The position numbers were made by a program, and so were the translations under genes. Below are positions 45,101 to 55,499 of a stretch of 64,000 bases of DNA, in pieces; position 1 is the first letter of the stretch, and each line of letters begins with the position of its first letter. Origin of the DNA: Artemisia argyi (lineage: Eukaryota; Streptophyta; Magnoliopsida; Asterales; Asteraceae); assembly GCA_030686995.1 (NCBI GenBank), contig CM060696.1:8848487-8912486 (forward strand). The letters are read 5' to 3'. Under the pieces are notes generated by a model. That model was not told the DNA's origin, made no database searches, and saw only the letters and a list, made by a program, of their open reading frames with translations.

Positions 45101-45862
45101 GATCTCAGGTGCTTAATAATAAGCACTTGAGATAAGCAGTTTTCCTTAAATAAGCACTTAAACTGTTCACTTTTACTTCAAAATTTTTATTCTAGTTCTT
45201 CTATTATTTTAGAATTTCTGGAATTTTTCCAGATTTTTCCAACCCTTATTACTATTTTTCTTATTTTATTTTGATTTTTATTCAATTTTTAAATAGTTTT
45301 AAATCGCAAAAATCCTTAAAAAATCAGAAAAAGTTGTGAAAAATACAAAAAATATTTTTAGAAATTCTTTTATAATATTTTAGAATTTTTAGAATTAAAT
45401 TTTTATTTTTCCAATTAAATTTTTTTTTTCTTTATTTTTAATTCATTTTTAATTCCAAAAATAGAAAATAAATTCTAGAAAATCAATAAAAAGTCAAAAA
45501 AATATTTTTCTTTTTCTTAAAATTCTTTTTATTAGTTAAAAATTTTTAGAAATTATTTTCAAGTTTGTAGGATCATTTTTAATATACGTTACGTTTTAAA
45601 TTTTACGGTTGCATTTCCGTTTTTACGTTTTTCACTTTGGTGCATACTTAGCTTGTACTCTTTGCATATTTCGTAGTTGTTTGTGATTACTTGAATAATT
45701 TGATTATTATTTTCACTTTCTCACTTTTCAATTCACGATTTCACGAATCGATATTCTCGATTCCATTCGCCTTCGTTGGGAAACGACTCGGGTGATCCGT
45801 ATTTTACGCGGATCGCTTCGATACTATACTATATATTATATAATTGGTTTTCACACGAATCA
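42177..45862 (+). repeat. C 5' LTR
   Basis: 3686 bp from TGGTGAGTGC to ...CGAATCA, before the primer site. It starts with a perfect 9-bp hairpin (TGGTGAGTG-CTTATT-CACTCACCA, 42177-42200). The region 43663-43715 holds two hairpins also found in the B LTR. The last kilobase is A/T-rich, as in B. No second copy is in the window, so the limits rest on the TG/CA ends, the junction with A2 and similarity to B. Confidence 0.8.
43168..43176 (+). promoter_or_regulatory. C LTR TATA box
   Basis: TATAAATAG preceded by CTCACATCC, about 990 bp into the LTR. This is equivalent in position to the B TATA box. Transcription start inferred near 43200. Confidence 0.6.
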
Positions 45863-45867
45863 ATTTT

Positions 45868-45887
45868 TGGCGCCGCTGCCGGGGAAG
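45868..45887 (+). other. C primer-binding site (tRNA-Asp type)
   Basis: TGGCGCCGCTGCCGGGGAAG, 5 bp after the LTR end and identical to the site of B. Confidence 0.87.
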
Positions 45888-46538
45888 GCCGAAGTGAATT
45901 TTTGAATATCATTTTGAAAAATCGTGTTTTGTTAAGCCTTCCTCTACTTTGTATATATATTTCTATAAAAATTGAAAAATTCAAAACACTTTTCCTAAAG
46001 TGTTTACAAAATGCAAAAAAAAAATAATAAAATTTACAGCCTCGACTCGACCGAAAGGAAGGGCGTTGTAAACCAAAAAAGTCTCGCAATATAACGAAAA
46101 CGTAATTTAGTTGTTTATCGGATTATTTCAATTACTACAACCGAATAAGCGGGAAATACGGATAGCTAAGACATTAAATTGCTAGCTGAAGAGAGATCCA
46201 TTCTTCTCTCCCGTCCCGTCGCGCGTGGTTTTGGCTATGTTTGGCAAAAGTAGTTGTGAGCAGTAGCATTGAGCAGTAGCACTGAGTAGTAGCCAAAAAA
46301 GCTCACAGCTTTATAAAGAAGCATTGGGAAAATGAGCTTTCCTAAAAAATAGCAAAGCCCACAGCTCTCATGCCAAACAAACATCAAAAATAAAAAAGCT
46401 CATTCTCACCGCTCATTACCCCAAAAAGCTCCAAAAAAGCTCTGCGCCAAAATAAATAAAAAGTTTTTGTGAAAAATAAATAAAAACAAAAAGAATTTCC
46501 TTTTCTTTATCTTTTCTTTTTAATTTTGCTTTTGGTGT
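45888..46538 (+). other. C leader with a probable MITE
   Basis: The 5' leader up to gag. The block 46039-46230 is conserved with the leader of B (29855-30045). From about 46232 to 46400 the sequence starts GGCTATGTTTGGCAAAAG and ends near CATGCCAAACAAACATC, inverted-like ends of a small hAT-type MITE, absent from the B leader. No gene. Confidence 0.55.
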
Positions 46539-47398
46539 ATGCACAGCCGCTCTTCTTTTGAGAGTCTTATATCACCTTTGTCAAACCCCGAAAAGGTAAT
46601 TCGACTCACACATCGTGTCCATTTCCTTAACGTTGAGGAAATGGATCTGAATAATCAACACCCTCCGGTGGGTGGTGATGAAAACCAACACATGCCGGCT
46701 CCCAATCTCCGAACGATGGAGGAGCTGTACCAACCCACGATGCATGGTAGAGGTGGCCCGATTGCCCCTCTAAATATTGAGGCTATGGATTTTGGACTTA
46801 AGCACCACATGATACAACAAGTCCAAAATTTGTGCCAATTTCATGGACTACCGGGTGACGATGCAAATAAGCTTCTCGATAAGTTTCTAACCGTCACCCA
46901 AAATATGAAGCAAAACGGGGTCTCCGATGACGCCCTTCGTTTCTCTCTCTTCCCCTATTCTCTTACGCATCATGCCACCGCGTGGTTTGATCGCCTTCCT
47001 AGGAACTCGATTCATACTTTCAATGAAATGGTTTCCAAGTTCCTGGCGAAGTAGTTTCCAACATCGATGGTGACGAAATTGAGGAATGATATTAGCAATT
47101 TTCGGCAACTCCCCGATGAGTCTTTGTTTGAAGCTTGGGAGCGTTACAAGCTTGCCATTGATCGTTGTCCGAATCATAATATGCTTCTCGTCACTATAAT
47201 TGATACGTTTTATAATGGATTGACTTTACGACATAGGGACACGATCAATGCTGCAGCTGGTGGTACTTTTATGAAACGTCGTCCCGAGGATTGTTACGAG
47301 CTAATCGAGAATATGACAGCCCATTACAACTATTGGGATTCCTCAGCCGAGAGGAATGAGCCAATAAGATCGACTGCGACTCTAAACTCTTCTTCTTC
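46539..47398 (+). pseudogene. Gag of element C, first part (one stop codon)
   Basis: A Gypsy gag starting at ATG 46539 (an alternative start is the ATG at 46641, MDLNNQHPP). The capsid region is clear: IQQVQNLCQFHGLPGDDANK, SLTHHATAWFDRLPRNSIHT, TKLRNDISNFRQLPDESLFE, ERYKLAIDRCPNHNML, FYNGLTLRHRDTINAAAGGT and RRPEDCYELIENMTAHYN. A TAG at 47052-47054 interrupts the frame, which otherwise stays open on both sides. F is inserted at 47399 after TCTTC. The family is common in Asteraceae genomes. The gag would form the particle; this copy cannot without readthrough. Confidence 0.88.
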
Positions 47399-48563
47399 TG
47401 TGGAAAACTAGAAGGGGGGTTGAGCAGTTTTACGTCCTTTTTAAAGTTTATTATCAAAATATTTTGTAGGTTATTAAAAACTTTCGATTCGATCTCAAGT
47501 GAATTCAAATGACAATCAATATAAGCAATTCTAATCAACTAATGAAAGTATTGAAATGTAATGAAGAAAAGATAGAGTTAGAAAGATCAAACCACAACAC
47601 GCGAATTTATAGTGGTTCGGCTACAAGGACACCTTCCTTGCCCTACTCCACTCCCCGAGTACCACACTCGAGAGTTTTCTTCACTATGTCAACAAACTCC
47701 TTATGGTGGAGAAACCTTACACACCTTGGCTTACACGAGTTAACGACACTAAGCTAAATGTCGAGTTCTAATCGTAGCTAGAACCAATCTCACAACTTCT
47801 TCAAGGCTTCACACCTTCTTCACAACTTCACAACTTCTTCAAGGCTTCACACCTTCACAACTTCACACCTTCTTCTATGCACAACTAATTCACAACTACT
47901 AAACTACTTTACAACACACCTATTTTCTACACACAACAAATTTACACAACACTTTTACAAATATCTACCACAACTACAATATGAAACTAGCTATTCACAA
48001 CACTACTACAATTAGATGGATGTAGAGGAGTGTTCTTCTTCTTGCACTTGAATGGATGAAGCTTTGGATCACTTGGAAACAAAGACTTATGTATTATATG
48101 ATCAAAGGATTTTAGATCTAGAGATGGAGGTTGGATCAGAAAGTTTATAGTGCAACAAGGTGAGGAAAATGTGTGAAATGATCCAATATTTATAGGGCCA
48201 GATTTTACTATTCGGGAGCGTGCCGGTCCCCTTAATCATTAAGGGGGCCGCCCTCCTGAACGTTGGAAAAGTTTTTCTGGATAAAATTTGCCCTTTTGGT
48301 TGGAAATTTAAAATCATATCTTTTTGGTTTAATATAGCATTACCAAAACTGATTTACAAATATATATAAAATGTTTATATCATTTTATAAGATGCTTAGT
48401 TTATGCATACCTTAAGTGATATAAGATGTAGAGGTAAATATTTGTTACCAAATACTTGTTTACGTCTTAATCTTGACTTAATTTGATTTGAGTTTTGTGA
48501 TTATCAAAACATAGGTTTATTGAGAGATATTAATAACCTTTTTAAGCATTATTTATATCAACA
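47399..48563 (-). repeat. F 3' LTR
   Basis: 1165 bp, TGTTGAT...TTTTCCACA on the minus strand. It differs from the 5' LTR by loss of one arm-pair of the palindrome cluster (48222-48254) and by a missing ~47-bp segment near 48382. TATAAATA at 48194-48187. Confidence 0.93.
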
Positions 48564-48750
48564 ATCTCCCCCTTTTTGATGATTACAAAACTTAAACTCA
48601 TTAACTCAAAAATTAATTTTTAAACAAGTATTTTAGTGAGTTTATATTTACTTCTCCCCCTTTTTGTAGAATCAAAAAGGTTTAGCCGACAATTTTCAAA
48701 CGTGAAAAATTGACGGGTAGAAACTCCCCCTTGATGTGTACTCCCCCTCG
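48564..48750 (-). other. F polypurine tracts (several)
   Basis: On the minus strand ATCAAAAAGGGGGAGAT (48580-48564) lies directly at the LTR. Similar tracts AAAAAGGGGGAGAAG (about 48667-48652), AAGGGGGAG (48733-48724) and GAGGGGGAG (about 48750-48741) lie upstream. Iterated tracts of this kind are reported for Sireviruses. Confidence 0.8.
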
Positions 48751-49060
48751 TTTGGGGGCACCAAGAGAACAAGCTATGGAATGCTTTGCAAAAAAAAAAA
48801 TATTAGAAGCACAAGTATATGCATGCAAACATGTATAAGGTGATAAAAAAATAAAGCATGTTTGAAAAGAAAGCATTCATATTAAATAGGTGGTTGTGTC
48901 AAGACACAACATACAAGTAGCAATTTGAATTACAAGTAGAAAAACTAGTTCACATATAAGCAACTAGGAAAATACATCATCATGCAAAAAGTACATGGTC
49001 TTCATAGAGCTTGCAAGCAAAAGGGTGCTAGAGGCTTTATTTATTAAGCATATGAGATGC
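48751..49060 (-). other. F 3' untranslated region
   Basis: About 300 bp between the last accessory ORF and the tracts, with no gene. A 10-A run at 48791-48800 and AATTA-rich sequence only. Confidence 0.5.
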
Positions 49061-49660
49061 TTAATTAGGAGAGCATGATGGTGATGGTGAGGGAATTGGT
49101 GAGAATTGTGGTGGAGGAATTATTGGAGAGGATGGTGGAGTTGGTGGTGGTGGTGGGTTGGTAAGCAAATGTTCAATATATGAAAACATATATTGAATTT
49201 CATCTCTAAGGCCAAAGATGACCGTGCGGTTGTGGATGCAACAAAGACAAGTATCCCCATGGGATTCAAGTAGCCTCCAAGGCACGGGATTGGCAAAGAA
49301 TGGTGGTGTAATTGGTGGGGATGAGAGATGAGCATCAAGTGGTGTTATTTGTGAAAGTGAGATGGTAAGATGGGTGGACATGGGTTCTTGTGTAGGAGGT
49401 GGTGATGATACTTGTGGTGACAAGTGTGAGTTGATGTAGTCATTGATTGATGAGGTTGAGGGTATGGAGGATGAGGAAGTTCCATGAGTGGAAGGTGTTT
49501 TAGATGGTGCATTGGGTGCACTTGGGGATGAGCATTTGGGTGGAGGTGATGGTGTTTTGTTGTCTTCATTTGTTAAGTCAATGAAGAGTTCTTTTGGGGG
49601 GATGACCACAAGTTTTTGTTTCTTGGAGGTTTTGGAGTATGAGGTGCTTGGTGGAGTCAT
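49061..49660 (-). CDS. Accessory ORF 2 of element F
   Basis: A 199-codon intact ORF from ATG 49660. It is rich in P, S and T; the first 90 residues include KQKLVVIPPKELFIDLTNED and a proline-rich linker. A short conserved core follows at residues ~125-165: PWRLLESHGDTCLCCIHNRT then FGLRDEIQYMFSYIEHLL. Last comes a polyproline tail. The C-x-C-C/H core and the RDE-YMFSYIEH helix match small proteins annotated in Asteraceae retroelements; the function is unknown to me. A TATA-like TATAAAT lies at 49717-49711, ~50 bp before the ATG, and a palindrome cluster stands 140 bp further upstream. Confidence 0.75.
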   Translation of the reverse strand: MTPPSTSYSKTSKKQKLVVIPPKELFIDLTNEDNKTPSPPPKCSSPSAPNAPSKTPSTHGTSSSSIPSTSSINDYINSHLSPQVSSPPPTQEPMSTHLTISLSQITPLDAHLSSPPITPPFFANPVPWRLLESHGDTCLCCIHNRTVIFGLRDEIQYMFSYIEHLLTNPPPPPTPPSSPIIPPPQFSPIPSPSPSCSPN

Positions 49661-49854
49661 GATGATTAAGATGGTGAGTTATGAGACGAAGAATGATGAT
49701 TGTGGAGGGAATTTATAGTATGGAAATGGTTGATTTAGGTATGTATTTGAAATGGTTGAATGAGATTCTAAAATCAGTTGGGTTAAAATGGGAAATGGTA
49801 GCTGAAACTAGAGAAAGGGTTCACAAGATGCAAAAAAAAACAGTGAATCCAGTT

Positions 49855-49938
49855 CCAGATGGCCGGTCCCCTTAATTGTATGCCAGCCCCCTTAATAATT
49901 AAGGGGACCGCCTAGGGAATTAAGGGGGCCACCCATCT
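49855..49938. repeat. Nested palindrome cluster upstream of F ORF 2
   Basis: GGTCCCCTTAAT-type arms and ATTAAGGGGACCGCC-type arms are nested inside an outer 8-bp stem CCAGATGG/CCATCTGG. The region could form one long double hairpin. Confidence 0.85.
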
Positions 49939-50039
49939 GGTGTTTTCCCAGACGACCAGAAACCCAAAATTTGCAAAATTTGGTGATTTGTCAAGTGTGT
50001 TTTTCCAGCAAGCTCTATTAGAAGTACATACTCTAGGAA

Positions 50040-50060
50040 TGATGATGATGATGATGATGA

Positions 50061-50133
<73 letters not shown>
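50040..50133. repeat. (GAT)n(TA)n microsatellite
   Basis: About eight GAT units run into about 35 TA units. It lies 0.2 kb beyond the stop of accessory ORF 1. Confidence 0.97.
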
Positions 50134-50137
<4 letters not shown>

Positions 50138-50339
50138 CAAATTTTGCATGGAAATTAACATATTAAAATCTATCTTGAAAAGAAGCATGGCATAATATTA
50201 TGATAGAAGCATGATAATAATAAAAGTCTGAACATCAACCCAAATAACACAAGTATTTCCGAATAAATCGGACAAATAGCAAACCATACAAATGTCTAAA
50301 ATAAACAAGCAATAACAAGTAGCAACATGTCAATAACTT

Positions 50340-51557
50340 CTACTTCTTTTTCTTTCCAAGCATCTTCCTAAAAATCTTCCCAACGGATTTGAATCCTCCT
50401 CGAAGTTCTTCATGCATTTGTTGTTGACGGTTGAGGATAGACGTTTGACGAGTGAAGAGAAGCTCATCGGTACGTTCATGAGGAAGAGGAATTTGATACT
50501 CGGTATCATCAATATCGGAAAGATCTTCAACAAAGGTCGTGGGGGATGGAGTACTAACACGTGAGGTGTTTTCCTCCTCATCATCATCGTCATCACGATG
50601 AGATGTAGAACCACGAGGCCTAGAATACAAAGGACCATGAGATTTTCCTTTGTCACTTCGAGCACGACGAGTACGAACACGAGTAAGTTGGTTCAAAGTA
50701 GGAAGGATATGAACGTAGTAGTCTCTTTGAAGATGTGGGTAATGTTCCATCACATAACGATAAAGTCGTGTGAGAAACATACCGTATGGAAGATTGGCAT
50801 TTGGGGTGTTCTTGGCGGACATGATTCGATGAATAAAAAGATAAGCCAAATTGTATTGCTCTTCAGCAATAACACAATAAAGCATGTGGGCAATGCTCGC
50901 CGTGACATGATCACGGTGACCACCAGTACCAAACGCATTCTCTCGAATGAGTTCTTCCCACTTCTTCATATCTTGGCTCAGCTCTTTGAGGAGGATTTGA
51001 TTGGCATGAATATCGACATTCTTCGACTTGATCACTCGACTAGTCGTACGACGTTCTAGTTCAAGCATTCGACGAATGTCTTCAGGACTAGGAATCTCAG
51101 AATAGTAGGGGCCATCCTGAGGACGATTTCTTTCAAGAGTGGAAAGATCCCATTCATTTGAGAAAACGGCTTGGCCGTTGTATGGGATTCGAAGAATTTG
51201 ACCAAATTGAGCAAGAGTAAGAGTAATGAATTGATTTTGAATCATGAAGGAAATGAGGATATTGCCATAGGGATCGGTTTGCACCGTCACTTGGCTATAG
51301 AAATCGAGGACAAAACGAGGAATGATTGGTTCGTTGATTTGGAAAAGACATTCAAAACGAATATTGGTGAACATTCGTTCGGTTTGATCATTTTCATAGA
51401 AAGATGGATCAACAATTCGTCCTTCGTGAATGTTTCTATTTTCAATAGGACGATAGAAACATGCAACTGAAGGAGACATGCCGGGAGTAGAAGAGACATT
51501 TGGAATGTATTGTTCTGTTTTGGATACATCACCAACCGTGGTCTTAGGCATTTTCAC
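50340..51557 (-). CDS. Accessory ORF 1 of element F
   Basis: A 405-codon intact ORF starting MKMPKTTVGDVSK. Residues ~70-290 form a conserved domain: MFTNIRFECLFQINEPIIPR, QNQFITLTLAQFGQILRIPY, NQILLKELSQDMKKWEELIR, GGHRDHVTASIAHMLYCVIA and LPYGMFLTRLYRYVMEHYP. It is followed by a basic stretch, an acidic run (RDDDDDEEE), STPSPTTFV, and a C-terminal TRQTSILNRQQQMHEELRGG ending in GKKKK. This matches a protein family abundant in Asteraceae genomes and associated with retroelements. It lies after gag where pol or env would be. No transmembrane segment is obvious, so an envelope role is not supported; the function is unknown. An intact frame of this length suggests recent selection or recent insertion. 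Confidence 0.8.
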   Translation of the reverse strand: MKMPKTTVGDVSKTEQYIPNVSSTPGMSPSVACFYRPIENRNIHEGRIVDPSFYENDQTERMFTNIRFECLFQINEPIIPRFVLDFYSQVTVQTDPYGNILISFMIQNQFITLTLAQFGQILRIPYNGQAVFSNEWDLSTLERNRPQDGPYYSEIPSPEDIRRMLELERRTTSRVIKSKNVDIHANQILLKELSQDMKKWEELIRENAFGTGGHRDHVTASIAHMLYCVIAEEQYNLAYLFIHRIMSAKNTPNANLPYGMFLTRLYRYVMEHYPHLQRDYYVHILPTLNQLTRVRTRRARSDKGKSHGPLYSRPRGSTSHRDDDDDEEENTSRVSTPSPTTFVEDLSDIDDTEYQIPLPHERTDELLFTRQTSILNRQQQMHEELRGGFKSVGKIFRKMLGKKKK

Positions 51558-52936
51558 CTAAACAATATAACAACACAAATAGAATTAATATAAAAACAAC
51601 TATCATGCATATGTTATATATATGTATATATAATTATATGCAAATTATGTGGAACGAAATTCTACTTCGACACAAAAAAAATATTCAATGAAGTAGTTTC
51701 ATAATGTTCCTTTTATTTTGATTTTAAACTCGTTTAGAATATATAATATCAAGGAGTATGATATCATAATTCATTTCCAAATACGGCTAGATATATATTA
51801 GATTATATATCTTCCATTTCGTAAGAGTTTGACACAACCTAAGCTTGTTTAAAAGATTAAAATGCGAATTTTAGTTTTCAAAAATATCATTTTCGAGATA
51901 AACCAAACGCTCCCTTAACTAGATAGAAACATCTTAAAACATCAATATATATATATTGATTATATATCTTGATGACGTCTATTGATTTTAGTAGTATTAA
52001 CAAGTTTTATGAACAAGTTTTAAGTTTCAAATAACTACATATAGTTATAGTTTGTTCATGAACCAAACGCCCATGTTGTCTTCATGAACCATTTTCTAAT
52101 AAATTGAAAAGTATGTTTTGATTGTTTAGGACGTTAAAACAATGTAATGTAGTAAGTTTTAAGTGGTTTTTGAGAGTTATATCAACAATGTGCCTCTTGA
52201 AAAATAAAATTTAACAAGGGTTTATGGGCGATTAATGATTTTGACAAAATGATATGTTATACTAAATTTGTGTTGCAATACGTCATTCTAATCCTATGGG
52301 AAGCATTTGGTAGTTCAATTTCTAGCTTCTATTACACTTCAATTCGAATTAAAATAAATTTTAGTAAAATGCATAATAATTTATTAGAAACTAAATCGAA
52401 TGAAATGTGATGAAATGCATGTTGAAAAACTTACAAAAGATGTTGTTATACGTTTGGTTGATGTTTGCCCCTTGCGAAACAACCCTGGATTGATGATATG
52501 ATGGAGGATTTTGATGTTTTTGGGTGTTTTTGTTTGTACTTAGCAGCAGTGGGGAAAAACAAATGAGTAAATGGAGTGTTTGGGAATGGAATTAAGGAGG
52601 AGAAACGGATTTAGAAGTGTCATATGGCCGGTCCCCTTAAACATTAAGGGGACCGCCCTCGATAACAAGCCGGTCCCCTTAATTATTAAGGGGGCCGCCT
52701 TTGAAATTTTCCAAATTTAGCGGAATTAGTTTCTGGAACAAAAATATTTATACGTATATAATTAGATTTATAATATATCAAAAATACGTAAAAGTTTATT
52801 GGCACGATGATAAAATTCTTAACAATTTTCAATTACCGTTTCGATAATTAAAATGTACCTTTGACAATTTTGGATAAAATGATCAAAGTGTTAAGTTGAT
52901 GAAGGGTTTGAGGTGTGTTCGGGAATATGTGAATAA

Positions 52937-52973
<37 letters not shown>

Positions 52974-53253
52974 TATAAATGTGAGTGAAAGATGGGTTGA
53001 TGGGTGAGGTTTGAAAGATAGTAGCGGAGATAGGATATAGTCGGCGAGAGGAGTTTGTTTCATCCATAGTGTTCACATGTGAAGGCGTTCTTGTATGATA
53101 AAAGTCCACTTGACTCATATCCCTTCATCATCATGAGTCTCCTAAAAGAGGACTTACTAGAATAACGCGAGGGGGAAGGAAAGGGTTCGATAAAGAACGA
53201 TTTCCTGGAGTTCTAGAAAGTCAACTAATGACGTATCTAGGTTGTGTGCAAGC

Positions 53254-53350
<97 letters not shown>

Positions 53351-53574
53351 AATAAGTATATATATGATCGAACAAGTAGAGAGAAAAAGGCAAGCTATAT
53401 CTATGCACATAATGTAATTAACTAAAGCATATTTATCTAAACATGGCAATGAGTTATGAAAGAATGGCGTACCTGGTGGTCTTCAAAAAATCTTCAAAAT
53501 CATCAAGATGACATATAGACTTTGAAAAAGTCTATGTTGAGAGAAACTTCAAGATTGCCTCAAGGAATGTTCAT
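51558..53574 (-). other. F non-coding region between gag and ORF 1
   Basis: Two kilobases where pol would be expected, with no protease, integrase or polymerase motif. It contains two palindromes at 52626-52702 (GGTCCCCTTAA/TTAAGGGGACC and CCGGTCCCCTTAAT/ATTAAGGGGGCCG), two TA microsatellites (52939-52970 and 53257-53347) and TA-rich sequence just upstream of ORF 1 (51600-51645). Confidence 0.75.
53257..53347. repeat. (TA)n microsatellite
   Basis: About 45 TA units; a second, shorter tract is at 52939-52970. Confidence 0.97.
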
Positions 53575-55431
53575 CTAGCCATTCGATCCCCATTGTCTCT
53601 TTGGTCCAAAGTTGTTTGGTCCAAACATGTTTAACATTTGACTAGGATGCATGAAAGGTGGTAGTATACCCCAAGGATTGTAGCTTTGTTGGTAGTTCCA
53701 CATTTGATTACTATTGTTATTATAGTTTTGCCTATTTTGGTTTCTTCTTGGTTGAGGTGTTTTAGACCTAGGTTTAGAATTATTTGATTTTCTAGGTGGT
53801 GGTGTTTTAGATCTTGTCTTAGATTTAGAAGATTCTACCTCGTTTTTTAAAGACGGTTTATAAAAAGCTTTTACTTCTTCATTGTTGGCAAGAGGCATTT
53901 TTCTATCATTTATAAGTATATACTTAGGATTAGATTTTAGAGATTTTTGTTCGTTAGGTTCATTTTCGAATTTGACATTTTTAATCTCACTTGTTGAAGC
54001 ATCATTTGAGTTAAATCCTAAACCGGTTTTATCTCCGGATGTTCTTTGGATACTTATTATTTTATTAAGTGAGTGACTACTATTTTCAAATTTATTAAGT
54101 TTGCGAATTTCTTCCCTAAGTATTTTGTTTTCATCTTTAAGCACGTGACATGATTTGCATTCTTCAAAAATTTCTTTACCTTTTTCAAGTTGATGTATTT
54201 TAATTTTTAGTTCAAGTACTTCTTCTTCCAATTGATTGTTTATGTATTTTAGTGATTTGTTTTTAGCCATTACTAGTTGTCCTAATTTGCATAGCCTCTT
54301 ATATTCATTATCTAGATCTTTTTCATCTAATGATAAACTTTCATCGCTAAAATATTCGGTTTCGGAACGTACCTCATTTGATGTATTCGCCATAAGACAC
54401 TTTTCTTCTTTTGTCGTTTCTTTCTCATCTTCATCACTATCACTCCAAGCACCTCCAACAAAAGCTCTTTGATTTTGATCTCTTGTCATCATTGGACATT
54501 TTCCGATGAGGTGATTTGGATCACCACACTTGAAACACTTTCTTTCAATTTTGTTGTTCTTGTCATCTTTACTCTTTTGAAATGTTTTCTTTTCATCGTG
54601 CGGTTGTCTTACGAATCTTCCTCGCCTTTTGAAGAATTTCTTTAAATCTCTTACGGCCATGGCGTATTCTTCGTCATCACTTTCGGAAGATCAGCTATCT
54701 TCGACACTAGATTCCTTTCTAGCTTTCAAGGCGATTGACTTACTTTGCTCTCGTCTTTCTTTGACCATTTCGGAATCCTTCTTAATGATAACTTCGTAAA
54801 CTTTTAGATTTCCAATTAATTCATCAAGTTGCAATGTTGACATATTCTTCGATTCTTCAATAGCCGTCACTTTAGCTCGCCATTTTGGATTGAGAGCCCT
54901 AAGAAACTTCCTAACAAAATTCTTACTAGAAAAATTCTCATCAAGTGCTTTTAAACTTGTGATGATAGTGTTAAATCTAGCAAAAGCATTATCAATCAAT
55001 TCCTCTTCCGGAATCGTGAATTGCTCATATTGTTGAACTAGTAGATCTATCTTATTATCTTTGACTTGACTATTACCTTGGTGAGTTATTAGTAAAGAGT
55101 TCCAAATTTCTTTTGCGGTTTCACACATAAAGATCCTTTCGTACTCTTTACGTTGTAGCGCATTATAAATAACCATTTTTGCTTCATTATTTTTAGCAAG
55201 TTTTCTTTTTAAATCATCATTTTGTTTTTCAAAAGGTACGATTTCATCTTTCTTAGTTTCGGGGTTATTTTGAATAGGTAAAAAATCACCATTAGTAATG
55301 ACATGCCAAAGATCTAGATCTTTTGACTTCACATAAGTTTCGAATCGATTTTTCCAATATAAAAATCCATCACTTTCAAATAGTGGTGGTCTTTGCATAG
55401 ATTGCCCTTCTAAATATTTTTCAGATTCCAT
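53575..55431 (-). CDS. Gag of element F (Copia/Sirevirus type, one stop)
   Basis: Two in-phase frames, 55431-54691 and 54660-53575, separated only by a TGA at 54693-54691. The first part begins [20 protein letters not shown] and shows the copia gag region ([77 protein letters not shown]). The second has a zinc knuckle [14 protein letters not shown], an acidic stretch, a predicted coiled coil ([20 protein letters not shown]) and a basic S/R/P-rich tail ending in an N/Q-rich segment. It ends in its own stop rather than running into pol. It would supply particle and RNA-binding functions; the TGA makes the full product doubtful in this copy. Confidence 0.85.
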
Positions 55432-55484
55432 AGATCGTTACAAGTTTTAAAATACAATATATTTTAAAGATCTTGCTAGACGTA

Positions 55485-55498
55485 GCTCCTGATACCAA
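55485..55498 (-). other. F primer-binding site (tRNA-Met)
   Basis: The minus strand after the 5' LTR reads ATTGGTATCAGGAGC, matching the initiator-tRNA-Met complement TGGTATCAG with small differences after it. Confidence 0.85.
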
Positions 55499-55499
55499 T

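Noticed and set aside
50340..51557. Envelope protein reading of accessory ORF 1 in F
   Set aside because: No signal peptide or transmembrane segment is visible and the C terminus is basic and charged, so an envelope role is not supported.
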